Below are positions 8,358-17,052 of a stretch of DNA of 64,000 nt, in pieces. Every line of letters begins with the position of its first letter. Within the stretch, counting starts at the first letter, position 1. Origin of the DNA: Zobellella denitrificans (lineage in GTDB: Bacteria; Pseudomonadota; Gammaproteobacteria; Enterobacterales; Aeromonadaceae). Under the pieces are notes generated by a model. The model was not told where the DNA came from and did no database searches. It saw only the letters and a list, made by a program, of their open reading frames with translations. The DNA is taken from NCBI RefSeq assembly GCF_002237365.1, contig NZ_NMUO01000005.1:20272-84271 (forward strand), written 5' to 3'. The position numbers and the translations under genes are program-made.

Positions 8358-8394
8358 AAGGTTTACAGTCTTTCGCCGGTAAACTGTAAACCTT
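8358..8394. promoter_or_regulatory. long perfect inverted repeat, likely activator binding site (UAS)
   Basis: AAGGTTTACAGT at 8358-8369 is repeated as its exact reverse complement ACTGTAAACCTT at 8383-8394, with a 13-bp spacer. The 12-bp arms are far beyond chance expectation in a gap of 180 bp. It is 21 bp before the histidine kinase ATG and about 114 bp upstream of the predicted cyd start site. Both positions suit a dimeric NtrC-type activator that serves the cyd promoter and its own operon. Confidence 0.7.
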
Positions 8395-8415
8395 ATTTAC
8401 ACCTGGAGCCCGCCG

Positions 8416-10287
8416 ATGTCACCGGATGTCGCCTTCGAACTGATGATGATCCTCACCAGCGGCTGCGCCCTGCTGGTGTCCGCCTGGCTGTACTGGCGCG
8501 CCCGCCGCCGGCGCAGCATGAAGGCGCTGGCGGGCTTCGGCGTGATGATGGCACTCTGGTGCGCCGGCCACGTGGCGGTGTTCCACGGCTGGGAGCGGCT
8601 CGGCATCGCCCTGATCCTGGCCAACCCCCTGATGCCCACCTTCTTCCTCGACTTCGCCGTCGGCTTCGTCAACCAGGGCGTGGGCCGCCGCCTCTGGCTC
8701 GACCGCCTGGCCCGCGGCCGCGGCCTGCTCTACCTGGCCGCCCTGGCGGTGCTGCTGGCCAGCCTCTGGCTGGAGGGAGGCGGCGTCATCGCCTTCGGCC
8801 CCTTCGCCCACTACTTCGTGTTCCAGGGCATCGGCTGGTTCAACATCGCCTACACCATCGCCATCGGGGTGCTGGCCCACGCCCTGCTGCTGTGGGGCCT
8901 GCGCATCCACAGCGGCAACCGCCGCCGCTCCATCGCCGCCATGTTCGCCGCCGGCGCCTGGGGGCTGCTGCTGGCCACCAGCTTTATCTTCCCCTCCCTC
9001 GGCCTGTACTGGTATCCCTGGCCCATGCTGCTGCTGCCGAGCTATGTGGTGCTGCTGGTCTACGGCGTGGTGCGCTACCAGATGCTGGAAATCAACGCCT
9101 GGGCCAACCGGGCCCTGCTGTGGACCCTGATGACGGCGCTGGTGATGGGGCTGATCGCCCTGCTCAGCGCCATGGCCGGCCAGTTCGGCATGCAGGCCCT
9201 GGCCAACGTGCCCAAGTGGCAGCTGTGGCTCTATTCCATGCTGCTGCTGATGCTGGCCCTGGCCCTGTACCAGCCGGTGAGCAAGCTGGTGGAGCGGCTG
9301 ATCTACCCGGGCAGCCGGCTCGACGAGCAGTTGCTCGCCCTCTGGCAGCAGCGCCTGGGCGAGGCCAGCAGCTGGAGCGGCCTGGCCAATGCCGCCGCCG
9401 GGCTGATCTCGCGCCAGATGGGCCAGCCGGTGGCCATCCGCTTCACGCCCGAAGGCGAGTCGGCCCAGGCCCTGCCCGCCGGCCCCTGCATCCAGTGCCG
9501 GCACCAGCCCCAGGGCTGGCAGGCCCGGCTACAGGGCTTCGAGGACGTGACCCCGGGCCTGCGCCTGGCGGCGGAGGTGTTCGCCTCCCTGCTGGCCACC
9601 CGCTGCGGCCTGCTGGAACGCTCCCTGCAACTGGCGGAAGCCGAGCGCCGGCGGCTGTCGGAGCAGCACCTGGTGGAGCTGGGCGGACTGTCGGCGGCCA
9701 TGGCCCACGAGTTGCGCAACCCGCTCAACATCATCTCCATGGCCACCGCCGGCCTGGAGGCCAGCCGCAAGGAGATGATCCAGGCCCAACTGAAACGCGC
9801 CGATCGGCTGATCTCGGACATGCTGGCCTATTCCGGCCGCATCCAGGTGCAGTGCCAGGCCATTCCCCTCGCCGCCCTGCTCGACAGCCTCAGGCCCCAG
9901 TTCGACTGGCAGGGCACCGCCTTCGAGCACCAACTGCCGGCCGACTACCGGCTGTGGGCCGACCCCTACCGGCTGCAGCAGGTGGTGGTGAACCTGGTGG
10001 ACAACGCCCTGGCCTTCGTGCGCAACCGGCCCGGCGGGCGCATCTGCGTCGAGGCGGGGGACAGGCCCGGCCTGGTGCGGGTGCACAACAACGGCCCCCT
10101 GATCGATCCCGAACTCGGCGAGCGGCTGTTCCGCCCCTTCGTCGGCAAGCGCAGCGGCGGCAGCGGCCTGGGGCTGGCCATCGTCCAGCGCATCATGGAG
10201 GCCCACGGCGGCCATGTCCGCCACCGCCAGGATCTGGGCTGGCCGGTGACCTTCGAACTGTATTTTCCCGAGGAGAAGCACTCATGA
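8416..10287 (+). CDS. membrane-bound sensor histidine kinase
   Basis: A 623-aa inner-membrane kinase. The first 300 residues hold about eight hydrophobic helices, followed by a linker and a GAF-like stretch. A HisKA segment AMAHELRNPLNIIS has the phospho-acceptor His near residue 431. The HATPase_c domain shows VVNLVDNALAF (N box), RLFRPFVGKRSGGSGLGLAIV (F and G2 boxes). The G1 Asp-box is degenerate. The arrangement is like PrsK-type kinases, but no exosortase genes are present. The stop overlaps the next gene as ATGA. It is divergent from the cyd operon, so sensing of redox state or respiratory inhibitors is plausible; the signal is unknown. Confidence 0.88.
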   Translation: MSPDVAFELMMILTSGCALLVSAWLYWRARRRRSMKALAGFGVMMALWCAGHVAVFHGWERLGIALILANPLMPTFFLDFAVGFVNQGVGRRLWLDRLARGRGLLYLAALAVLLASLWLEGGGVIAFGPFAHYFVFQGIGWFNIAYTIAIGVLAHALLLWGLRIHSGNRRRSIAAMFAAGAWGLLLATSFIFPSLGLYWYPWPMLLLPSYVVLLVYGVVRYQMLEINAWANRALLWTLMTALVMGLIALLSAMAGQFGMQALANVPKWQLWLYSMLLLMLALALYQPVSKLVERLIYPGSRLDEQLLALWQQRLGEASSWSGLANAAAGLISRQMGQPVAIRFTPEGESAQALPAGPCIQCRHQPQGWQARLQGFEDVTPGLRLAAEVFASLLATRCGLLERSLQLAEAERRRLSEQHLVELGGLSAAMAHELRNPLNIISMATAGLEASRKEMIQAQLKRADRLISDMLAYSGRIQVQCQAIPLAALLDSLRPQFDWQGTAFEHQLPADYRLWADPYRLQQVVVNLVDNALAFVRNRPGGRICVEAGDRPGLVRVHNNGPLIDPELGERLFRPFVGKRSGGSGLGLAIVQRIMEAHGGHVRHRQDLGWPVTFELYFPEEKHS

Positions 10288-11624
10288 TCCCGCGCATCCT
10301 GCTGGTCGACGACGAACCCGCCTTCCGCACCCTCTGCGCCCAGTGGCTGGAGGCCGAGGGCTACGAGGTGAAGGACTGCGCCGATCTCAACGGGTTGCGC
10401 GACCAGTTGCAGCAATTCGACGCCGATCTGGTCCTGCTCGACCTGTCGCTGCCGCCCCATTTCGATCCCCACCACACCCTGGCGGCCCTGCCCCAGTTCA
10501 TCGACCGTCCGGTGATCATCCTCACCGGCCACGGCGAGCGGGAGCTGGCGCTGGAGGCCCTGCGCCAGGGCGCCTGGGACTTTCTGGCCAAGCCCATCGA
10601 TCCGGACATGCTGGCGGTGGTGGTGCGCCGGGCCCTCACCAAGCACCAGCTGGTGCGCGAGCTGAACAGCCTGAAGCAGCGCCGCCAGCCGCCGCTGGCC
10701 AGCCTGATCGGCGCCTCCCCTTCCATGGAGAACATCCGCGCCCTGGTGCAACGCATCGCCCCCACCGACGTGCGGGTGCTGGTGACCGGCCCCTCGGGCA
10801 CCGGCAAGGAGGTGATCTCCCGCGCCATCCACGATCTCAGCCAGCGCGCCCGGGGGCCCTTTATTTCGGTGCACTGCGGCGCCATTCCCGCCGAGCTGCT
10901 CGAAAGCGAGCTGTTCGGCCACACCAGGGGCGCCTTCACCGGCGCCGACAAGGCCCGGGACGGCCTGCTCAAGCTGGCCGACGGCGGCACCCTCTTCCTC
11001 GACGAAATCGGCGACATGCCGCTGGCGATGCAGGTCAAGCTGTTGCGGGTGCTGCAGGAAGGCAGCTACTACCCGGTGGGCGGGCGCAGCCTGGAAACCA
11101 TAGACGTGCGGGTGATCTCCGCCACCAACGCGGACCTGCCGGAAAAGGTGAAAAGGGGCGAATTCCGCGAGGATCTCTACTACCGCATCAAGGGGGTGAC
11201 CATAGAGACCCGTCCCCTGGACGAGCGCCCGGAGGACATTCCGCTGCTGGTCAGCCACTTCCTCGAACTGCAGGCCCGGGGCCAGCCGCCGCTGCGCCCG
11301 GACACCGAGGCCTTCAACTGGTTTATCCACCGCCGTTGGCCGGGCAATGTGCGCGAGCTGAAAAGCGCGCTGGACAGCGTGGCCGCCATCGCCCGGGGCG
11401 GCGTCATCCGCCTGGAGGACATCGCCCTGCTCTACCCGGACGCCAAACCCGGCCCGGCCCAGGCCGCCGCCGGCGACAGCCTGGAGGCCCAGGTGCGGGC
11501 CCTGGAGATAGCGCTGATCACCGAGGCCCTGGCCCGCCACGACAACAACCGCACCCATGCCGCCCAGGCCCTGGGGCTGTCGCGCCAGGGCCTGCTGAAA
11601 AAGATCGAGCGGTACGGGTTGTAA
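10284..11624 (+). CDS. NtrC-family sigma-54-dependent response regulator
   Basis: A 446-aa regulator whose ATG overlaps the kinase stop by four bases. It has a receiver domain (residues 1-120; acidic pair DD9-10, phospho-acceptor Asp53 in LVLLDLSLPP, Lys in FLAKPIDPD). The AAA+ domain shows Walker A GPSGTGKE, the sigma-54 contact loop RGAFTGA (about residue 215) and Walker B GTLFLDEIGDMP. A Fis-type HTH closes it (THAAQALGLSRQGLLKKIERYGL). All elements needed to activate sigma-54 promoters are intact. The likely targets are the -24/-12 sequence before the cyd operon and its own promoter. Confidence 0.93.
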   Translation: MIPRILLVDDEPAFRTLCAQWLEAEGYEVKDCADLNGLRDQLQQFDADLVLLDLSLPPHFDPHHTLAALPQFIDRPVIILTGHGERELALEALRQGAWDFLAKPIDPDMLAVVVRRALTKHQLVRELNSLKQRRQPPLASLIGASPSMENIRALVQRIAPTDVRVLVTGPSGTGKEVISRAIHDLSQRARGPFISVHCGAIPAELLESELFGHTRGAFTGADKARDGLLKLADGGTLFLDEIGDMPLAMQVKLLRVLQEGSYYPVGGRSLETIDVRVISATNADLPEKVKRGEFREDLYYRIKGVTIETRPLDERPEDIPLLVSHFLELQARGQPPLRPDTEAFNWFIHRRWPGNVRELKSALDSVAAIARGGVIRLEDIALLYPDAKPGPAQAAAGDSLEAQVRALEIALITEALARHDNNRTHAAQALGLSRQGLLKKIERYGL

Positions 11625-11650
11625 GCTGGAAGCTGGAGGTATCGCTGACC

Positions 11651-11931
11651 AGCGCACCATATAGTTTAAAAATCAGGCGGCACCGACTCTTGGGGCGCGG
11701 GCGGCCCGCCCGCATGAGGGTGGCACCGAGCTGCTGTAGATACCGCTGTGGATGCCGCTGTAGATGCCGCTTTAGCTGGCATGAACCGGCACAAACCGGC
11801 ATGAGCCAGCACAAACCGGCGGGCAAGGATGCCCAATTTCCGCATTCCCCGCCCTTTGCAGGTTTGCGCCATGTAACCGGGCGCCTACAGGTGAGATATC
11901 GCACTGCTCACGTTTTAAACCGATCGGTGCT
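11651..11931. repeat. dispersed repeat family B, copy 1, with inverted ends
   Basis: This copy occupies the 307-bp gap between the response regulator and the dehydrogenase gene; no gene is seen. The left end AGCGCACCATATAGTTTAAA is an imperfect reverse complement of the right end TTTTAAACCGATCGGTGCT, which abuts the TAG stop of the minus-strand dehydrogenase. The body contains four 12-bp tandem units of the type GATGCCGCTGTA and a set of GGCATGAACC/GGCACAAACC units. The same right end is found at 26.3 kb and 44.6 kb, and the body at 44.5 kb. Confidence 0.75.
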
Positions 11932-13164
11932 CTAGTCCCCCATCAGCTCCTTCAGGGTCAGCTCCAGGGCGGTGGCGGCGATGCCGGTGGTGCGGCTGCT
12001 GTGGTTGTGCACCCGCTGCAGGGCGCCGCGGATGCGCTCGGACACGTCCCGGAAGATGGCCTCGTCGGAGATCTCCTGCTCGGTTTCCATCAGGAAGGCG
12101 AAGGCCCGGGCCATGCCGCAGTTGCCGATAAAATCCGGGATAACGCTAAGCCGTTCGTCCGCCTGCTGGTAGACCGGGCCGTAGAAGATCTCCTGATCCC
12201 TGAAGGGCACGTTGGCGCCGCAGGCGATCAGCTCCACGCCGTTGTCCGCCAGGGCCGCCAGGTGCTCGGCGCTGACCAGGCGGGAGGCGGCGCAGGGCAG
12301 GAACACCTCGGCCTCCAACTGCCAGAAGGCGGCCTGGGCCTGTTCGAAACTCACCACCCCGGGCCCCGCCAGCCGGTTGCCCTGGCGGCCCAGATAGAGC
12401 GCCTTCAGCTGCTCGACGCCGAGCCCCTCTGGCGCCACCACGCCGCCGTCGGCATCCATGATGCCGACGATGCAGGCGCCTTCCTGGGCCAGGTAACAGG
12501 CCGCCGCCGCCCCCACGTTGCCGAAGCCCTGCACCATGACCCGCTTGCCGGCGAGTTGCCCGCCCCAGATGCGGTAGTAGTGGCGCACCGACTCGGCCAG
12601 GCCCCAGCCGGTGATGAGGTCCGCCACCTTGTACTTGCGCGCAGGCGCCGGGCTGTAGCGGCCGTCTTCCACCACCTTGGCCACCCCCAGGCGCAGCTGG
12701 CCCAGCTTCTGGATCTGCTCGCTCACCGTGGGCTTGAAGTGGCCGTTGACCACCCCCTCCTGGGGATGCCAGATGCCGTGGCGCTCGGTCAGCGGCACCA
12801 CGTCCTTCACCTCGCACACGTTGAGATCGCCGCCGGTGCCGTAATAGCTTTTCAGCAGCGGCGCCACCGCCTGGAACCAGCGCGCCAGCACCCCGTCCCG
12901 GCGCGGATCGGCCGGGTCGAAGTCGATACCCGACTTGGCGCCGCCGATGGCCGGGCCCGACACCGCGAACTTCACTTCCATGGTCTTGGCCAGGGACTCC
13001 ACCTCGTGGCGATCCAGCCCCTTGCGCATGCGGGTGCCGCCGCCAGCCGCCCCGCCGCGCAGGGAGTTGATCACCACCCAGCCCTTGGCCTCGGTCTCGC
13101 TGTCGTGCCACTCGAACACGATTTCCGGGTTTTTCCGCTCGAATTGGGTAAGCAGTGCTTTCAT
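11932..13164 (-). CDS. Glu/Leu/Phe/Val dehydrogenase family enzyme
   Basis: A 410-aa NAD(P)-dependent amino-acid dehydrogenase. It shows the catalytic GGAKSGIDFDP motif with the conserved Lys, a glycine-rich substrate segment GGAAGGGTRM, and the Rossmann motif VMVQGFGNVGAAAA near residue 230. The family deaminates an L-amino acid to the 2-oxo acid. Glutamate is the usual substrate, but the gene lies downstream of hppD and a transporter on the same strand, so an aromatic substrate is possible. The ATG at 13164 (MKALLTQF) is chosen over an in-frame start 57 bp upstream because GGAG precedes it and homology begins there. It ends in TAG at the border of a repeat. Confidence 0.82.
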   Translation of the reverse strand: MKALLTQFERKNPEIVFEWHDSETEAKGWVVINSLRGGAAGGGTRMRKGLDRHEVESLAKTMEVKFAVSGPAIGGAKSGIDFDPADPRRDGVLARWFQAVAPLLKSYYGTGGDLNVCEVKDVVPLTERHGIWHPQEGVVNGHFKPTVSEQIQKLGQLRLGVAKVVEDGRYSPAPARKYKVADLITGWGLAESVRHYYRIWGGQLAGKRVMVQGFGNVGAAAACYLAQEGACIVGIMDADGGVVAPEGLGVEQLKALYLGRQGNRLAGPGVVSFEQAQAAFWQLEAEVFLPCAASRLVSAEHLAALADNGVELIACGANVPFRDQEIFYGPVYQQADERLSVIPDFIGNCGMARAFAFLMETEQEISDEAIFRDVSERIRGALQRVHNHSSRTTGIAATALELTLKELMGD

Positions 13165-13257
13165 CCGTTGATTACTCCGTTTTACAGGCAATAGGGATCC
13201 CTGACCGGCAAAGGCCATCAATACATATCAGGGAGAAGTTAAGTAATGTGCATACCG

Positions 13258-13355
13258 GCCGGGCACCGTACGCAGACTCGCCGTAAACCCCTCCCTGGGG
13301 GCTCCGTCGCGCCATCCCTGGCGCGAAGGGTCTGCTTAACGGTACCCGCCCGCTA
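13258..13355. repeat. dispersed structured repeat, family A short form, copy 2
   Basis: The sequence CGGGCACCGTACGCAGAC at the left pairs with GTCTGCTTAACGGTACCCG at the right to form a long stem. Inside is the shared core CCCTGGGGGCTCCGTCGCGC with the small hairpin GCGCCATCCCTGGCGC. A near-identical outer stem and core occur at 24.2-24.35 kb. It sits between the dehydrogenase and the NSS transporter gene. Confidence 0.75.
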
Positions 13356-13384
13356 TCTCATGGCTTCATTTGAAGCCTGCAAGG

Positions 13385-14776
13385 TCAGAACAGGTTGAAG
13401 TAGAAGATCACCAGCACGCCGATGGGGGTAACGTAGCGCACCACCGCATGCCAGAGGGCATGCCACTGCCCGCCCAGCTCGGCCGCCGAGTGCTCCGGCT
13501 TCATCACCCAGCCCACGAAGATGGCGGTCAGCAGGGCGCCGAGCGGCATCATGATGTTGGCGGTGAGGTAGTCGTAGATGTCGAACAGGGTCTTGCCCTC
13601 GAAACGTTCGAACATGGCCAGGGGTGCGAAGTCGGACCAGAGGTTCAACGACAGCACTGTGGTGATGCCCACCAGCCAGGCCGCCAGGCCGCCGCCCACC
13701 GCCGCCTTGACCCGGCCCACGCCCTTCTCTTCGAGGAAGCGCACCAGGGATTCCAGCATGGAGATGGAGGAGGTCCAGGCCGCGAACAGCAGCAGCACGA
13801 AGAACAGGGTGGCGAAGAAGCCGCCGCCCGGCATCTGGCCGAAGGCCACCGGCAGGGTCACGAAGATAAGGCCCGGGCCCTCGCCCGGCTGCAGGCCGTG
13901 GGCGAACACCACCGGGAAGATGGCCAGCCCCGCCAGCAGGGCCACGCACACATCCATGATGGCCACAGTGAAGGAGGTACGGGCGATGGACACGTCCTTC
14001 TTCAGGTAGGCGCCGTAGGCCATCATGGCGCCGCTGGCCAGGCTCAGGGTGAAGAAGGCATGGCCCAGGGCCACCAGTATGGACTCGGCGGTCAGGCTGG
14101 AGAAGTCGGGCCGGAACAGGAACACCAGCGCCTCGCCGAAGTGGCCGGTGGTCATGGCGTAGCCCACCAGGATCAGCAGCAGCACGAACAGCGCCGGCAT
14201 CAGCCAGGACACCGCCCGCTCCAGGCCGTGCTTGACGCCGCCGGCGGACACCAGCACCGTCAGCCCCATGAACACCGAGTGCCACAGCAGCAACTGGCCC
14301 GGCGAGGCCAGCAGGCCACCGAACATGGCGCCGGAATCCTCCGCCGCTATGCCGGCAAAGCCGCCCTTGGCCGCCTCCACGATATAGGGCATGGTCCAGC
14401 CGGCGATCACGCTGTAGAAGGAGAGGATCAAAAAAGCCGCCAGGGTGGCCATGATGCCGACCCCGGCCCAGTTCCGGCTGCGCCCTTCGGCCGCCGCCAC
14501 CGCGCCCATGGTGCCGATGGGGCTCTTGCCGCCGCGCCGGCCCAGCATGACTTCCGACATCATGATGGGGATGCCGATGATGGCGATGCAGATCAGATAC
14601 ACCAGCACGAAGGCACCACCGCCGTTCTGGCCGGTGATATAGGGGAACTTCCAGATATTGCCGAGGCCCACCGCCGAGCCCACCGCCGCCATGATAAACA
14701 CGAAACGGCTGGACCACAGGGCCGGGGTCACGCCGGCGCTCTCTTTACCCTGAACATTGGTTGCCACCACAGACAC
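13385..14776 (-). CDS. sodium-dependent NSS (SNF) family transporter
   Basis: A 463-aa inner-membrane symporter with about 11-12 helices. The N-terminal signature SAVGLGNIWKFPYITGQNGGGAF contains the conserved Na+-site residues of the LeuT fold. NSS proteins of bacteria import amino acids such as tyrosine, tryptophan or leucine with Na+. The start is a GTG at 14776, preceded by an excellent Shine-Dalgarno (AAAGGAGGAGAAGCT). It lies downstream of hppD on the same strand, which suggests tyrosine or another aromatic amino acid as substrate; this is inference. Confidence 0.88.
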   Translation of the reverse strand: MSVVATNVQGKESAGVTPALWSSRFVFIMAAVGSAVGLGNIWKFPYITGQNGGGAFVLVYLICIAIIGIPIMMSEVMLGRRGGKSPIGTMGAVAAAEGRSRNWAGVGIMATLAAFLILSFYSVIAGWTMPYIVEAAKGGFAGIAAEDSGAMFGGLLASPGQLLLWHSVFMGLTVLVSAGGVKHGLERAVSWLMPALFVLLLILVGYAMTTGHFGEALVFLFRPDFSSLTAESILVALGHAFFTLSLASGAMMAYGAYLKKDVSIARTSFTVAIMDVCVALLAGLAIFPVVFAHGLQPGEGPGLIFVTLPVAFGQMPGGGFFATLFFVLLLFAAWTSSISMLESLVRFLEEKGVGRVKAAVGGGLAAWLVGITTVLSLNLWSDFAPLAMFERFEGKTLFDIYDYLTANIMMPLGALLTAIFVGWVMKPEHSAAELGGQWHALWHAVVRYVTPIGVLVIFYFNLF

Positions 14777-14808
14777 AGCTTCTCCTCCTTTAGCTGTATT
14801 AGGACAAC

Positions 14809-14846
14809 GTCAGCCACCCCAGCTAAAGGTGTAAAGTATGGCTGAC
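14809..14846. promoter_or_regulatory. inverted repeat upstream of the NSS transporter gene
   Basis: GTCAGCCA at 14809-14816 and its exact reverse complement TGGCTGAC at 14839-14846 flank a 22-bp spacer. The right part reads TGTAAAGTATGGCTGACA, a weak match to the TyrR box TGTAAAN6TTTACA. It could be an operator or a leader hairpin; the evidence is thin. Confidence 0.3.
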
Positions 14847-14912
14847 AGTATGTCCTGCTATTTTGCCACCATCTTCCCGATTGAAAAAATGGCTGTGGTA
14901 AAAAATTAGAGA

Positions 14913-16004
14913 TTATTCGGCCTTGAGCACGCCTCGACGGATTTGATCCTCCTCGATAGACTCGAACAAGGCCTGGAAATTGCCCTCGCCGAAGCCTTCG
15001 TTACCCTTGCGCTGGATGATTTCGAAGAAGATCGGGCCGATCACGGTGTCGGTGAAGATCTGCAGCAGGAGCCCCTGGCCCTGGGTCGGCGCCCCGTCCA
15101 TCAGGATATGGTTCTTGCGCAGCCGGGCCAGATCCTCGCCGTGGCCGGGCAGGCGGGCGTCCAGCTTCTCGTAGTAGGTGTCGGGGGTGGCCATAAAGCT
15201 CATGCCGCCGTCACGCAGGGTTTCCACCGTGCGGTAGATGTCGTTGGTGCCCAGGGCGATATGCTGGATGCCCTCGCCCTTGTACTGGTGCAGGAACTCC
15301 TCGATCTGGCTCTTTTCGTCGGCGGACTCGTTGATCGGAATGCGGATCTTGCCGCAGGGGCTGGTCATGGCCCGGGACTTGAGCCCGGTGAGCTTGCCCT
15401 CGATGTCGAAGTAGCGGATCTCGCGGAAGTTGAAGTGCTTCTCGTAGAAACCGGCCCAGAGATTCATGTTGCCCATGGCCACGTTGTGGGTGAGGTGGTC
15501 GATGTAGGTCAGGCCCACGCCCTGGGGGTGCTGGTCCACGCCCGGAATGGGGCGGAAGTCCACGTCGTAGATGCTCTGCTCGCCGTAGCGGTCCACCAGG
15601 TAGATGAGGGAGCCACCGATGCCCTCGATGGCCGGGATCTGCAGTTCCATGGGACCGGCGCCGGAGGCCACCACCCTGGCGCCGTTGGCGGCCAGTTGCT
15701 TGATGGCCTGGGCCGCGTCCTTCACCCGGAACGCCATGGCGTTGGCGCAGGGACCATGGATGCGGGCGAACTGCTCCGCCTGGCTGTTGGGCTCGGCGTT
15801 GAGGATAAAGTTGATGTCACCCTGGCGGTAGAGGGTCACGTTCTTGCTGCGGTGGCGGGCGATGGCGACAAAGCCCAGCCGTTCGAACAGTTGCGCCAGT
15901 TGCTCCGGCTCGCTGGAGGCGTACTCCACGAACTCGAAGCCATCGGTGCCCAGGGGGTTGTCCCACAAAGAGGATTTTTCCGGTGAAATCGCTTCAGACA
16001 TCAT
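14913..16004 (-). CDS. hppD: 4-hydroxyphenylpyruvate dioxygenase
   Basis: A 363-aa Fe(II) dioxygenase of the vicinal oxygen chelate fold that converts 4-hydroxyphenylpyruvate to homogentisate in tyrosine breakdown. The iron ligands fit the conserved YIDHLTHNV (first His), [11 protein letters not shown] (second His) and FFEIIQRKG (Glu) segments. The length is typical of bacterial HppD (about 357 aa). The start MMSEAIS follows AAGGAGAAGAATC. The rest of the pathway (hmgA, fahA, maiA) lies 43 kb away in this window. An Lrp-type regulator gene is divergent, 147 bp away. Confidence 0.94.
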   Translation of the reverse strand: MMSEAISPEKSSLWDNPLGTDGFEFVEYASSEPEQLAQLFERLGFVAIARHRSKNVTLYRQGDINFILNAEPNSQAEQFARIHGPCANAMAFRVKDAAQAIKQLAANGARVVASGAGPMELQIPAIEGIGGSLIYLVDRYGEQSIYDVDFRPIPGVDQHPQGVGLTYIDHLTHNVAMGNMNLWAGFYEKHFNFREIRYFDIEGKLTGLKSRAMTSPCGKIRIPINESADEKSQIEEFLHQYKGEGIQHIALGTNDIYRTVETLRDGGMSFMATPDTYYEKLDARLPGHGEDLARLRKNHILMDGAPTQGQGLLLQIFTDTVIGPIFFEIIQRKGNEGFGEGNFQALFESIEEDQIRRGVLKAE

Positions 16005-16151
16005 GATTCTTCTCCTTAATCGCCTTGTTCCATTGGTTCATGCTTCGATGCAATGGAAACAGCATAAGGCAATGCCCACACATTTTGTTTGCAAGTTGTT
16101 ACATTAAAGTTTAGTTTTTTGCGTGAATGTTGCATCAAAGAAGGGATCACC

Positions 16152-16631
16152 GTGAGAAAGGCGCACGAAATCGAACTGGACCGCCAGGACGCCCGCCTGC
16201 TGCAGGCGCTGCAGGAGAATGGCCGGCTGAGTAACGTGGAGCTGTCGGAACTCATCCACCTCTCCCCGTCCCAGTGCCAGCGCCGGCGGCAGAAGCTGGA
16301 AGAGCTGGGGGTGGTGCAGAAATACGTGGCCCAGGTGGACCCGGAGAAGGTGGGGCTGCACGTGACCGCGCTGATCAGCGTGACCCTGGGCAAGCACGGC
16401 GAGCGCATCGCCGACGAATTCCACCAGGCCATCCAGCACTTTCCCCAGGTGCTGGAATGCTGGAGCGTCACCGGCGACGCCGACTACATGCTGAAGGTGG
16501 TGGCCACCGATCTCAAGAGCCTGTCCGACTTTATGATGCACCAGCTGCTCAACCTGAAGACGGTGTCCAACATCCGCTCCAATATCCTGCTCGACAAACT
16601 CAAGCACACCACGGTGCTGCCGCTGGGCTGA
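16152..16631 (+). CDS. Lrp/AsnC family transcriptional regulator
   Basis: A 159-aa regulator. The N-terminal winged HTH is seen in LDRQDARLLQALQENGRLSN and LIHLSPSQCQRRRQKLEELG. The C-terminal RAM effector domain includes WSVTGDADYMLKVVATDLKS. The GTG at 16152 is preferred (AGAAGGGATCACC before it) over an in-frame ATG 63 bp upstream whose extension shows no homology. It is divergent from hppD and probably controls it in response to an amino acid, as Lrp-type regulators beside catabolic genes often do. A strong terminator follows directly. Confidence 0.9.
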   Translation: MRKAHEIELDRQDARLLQALQENGRLSNVELSELIHLSPSQCQRRRQKLEELGVVQKYVAQVDPEKVGLHVTALISVTLGKHGERIADEFHQAIQHFPQVLECWSVTGDADYMLKVVATDLKSLSDFMMHQLLNLKTVSNIRSNILLDKLKHTTVLPLG

Positions 16632-16643
16632 CAGGCTCGAAAT

Positions 16644-16682
16644 AAAGCCGGCCCGGCGGCCACAAGCCGCAGGGCCGGCTTT
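16644..16682 (+). terminator. intrinsic terminator of the Lrp-type regulator gene
   Basis: AAAGCCGGCCC at 16644-16654 and GGGCCGGCTTT at 16672-16682 form a perfect 11-bp stem with a 17-base loop that contains a second small stem (GGCGGC/GCCGC). It begins 12 bp after the stop codon. Confidence 0.8.
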
Positions 16683-16691
16683 AAAAAACCG

Positions 16692-16981
16692 TTGTAGATC
16701 TACAGTACTCGGCCAAAGCGCACTACTCCACCGACACGCCGTAAACCCCTCCCTGGGGGCTCCGCCGCGCCATCCCTGACGCGGAGGGTCGGCGGAGCAG
16801 TACCCTTTGTCCTCCCCAATGTTTCGGTACCTCCTGTTGGTATCACCATCGGACGACATCGGGGCTTGAAAGAGGCAACAGGGTTGCCTCCACCGACCGT
16901 CACATGCCAGGGATGGCATGTGCGAGCGTACAGGGATGTATTCACAGCGTGTCGGTGGAGGTGGCCCTGTTGACTCTTTGC
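16692..16981. repeat. dispersed structured repeat, family A, copy 3
   Basis: This copy fills the 420-bp gap between two convergent genes; no gene is seen there. It shares GATCTACAGTACTCGGCCAA, the CCTGGGGGCTCCGCCGCGCC core and the CATGCCAGGGATGGCATG hairpin with copy 1. The arm AAGAGGCAACAGGGTTGCCT continuing CCACCGAC (16870-16897) pairs with GTCGGTGGAGGTGGCCCTGT and following bases (16951-16980). Where copy 1 has GCAGCAGGG/CCCTGCTGC, this copy has GCAACAGGG/CCCTGTTG, a compensating change. Confidence 0.8.
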
Positions 16982-17052
16982 TGAGTCGTTACAGACAAGC
17001 TTCGCAAAGACCTTAAACAGGCTTTCAGTGCTTCACCAGCCGGGGTTCCGGC

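Noticed and set aside
8238..10283. Long open frame continuous with the response regulator gene, giving an apparent 1128-aa protein
   Set aside because: The part before 10284 overlaps the histidine kinase in another frame and reads as low-complexity Pro/Arg/Ala sequence. The regulator has a proper ATG coupled to the kinase stop.
11740..11830. Short tandem repeats considered as a CRISPR array
   Set aside because: The units are about 12 bp and contiguous, with no spacers, and no cas genes are near.
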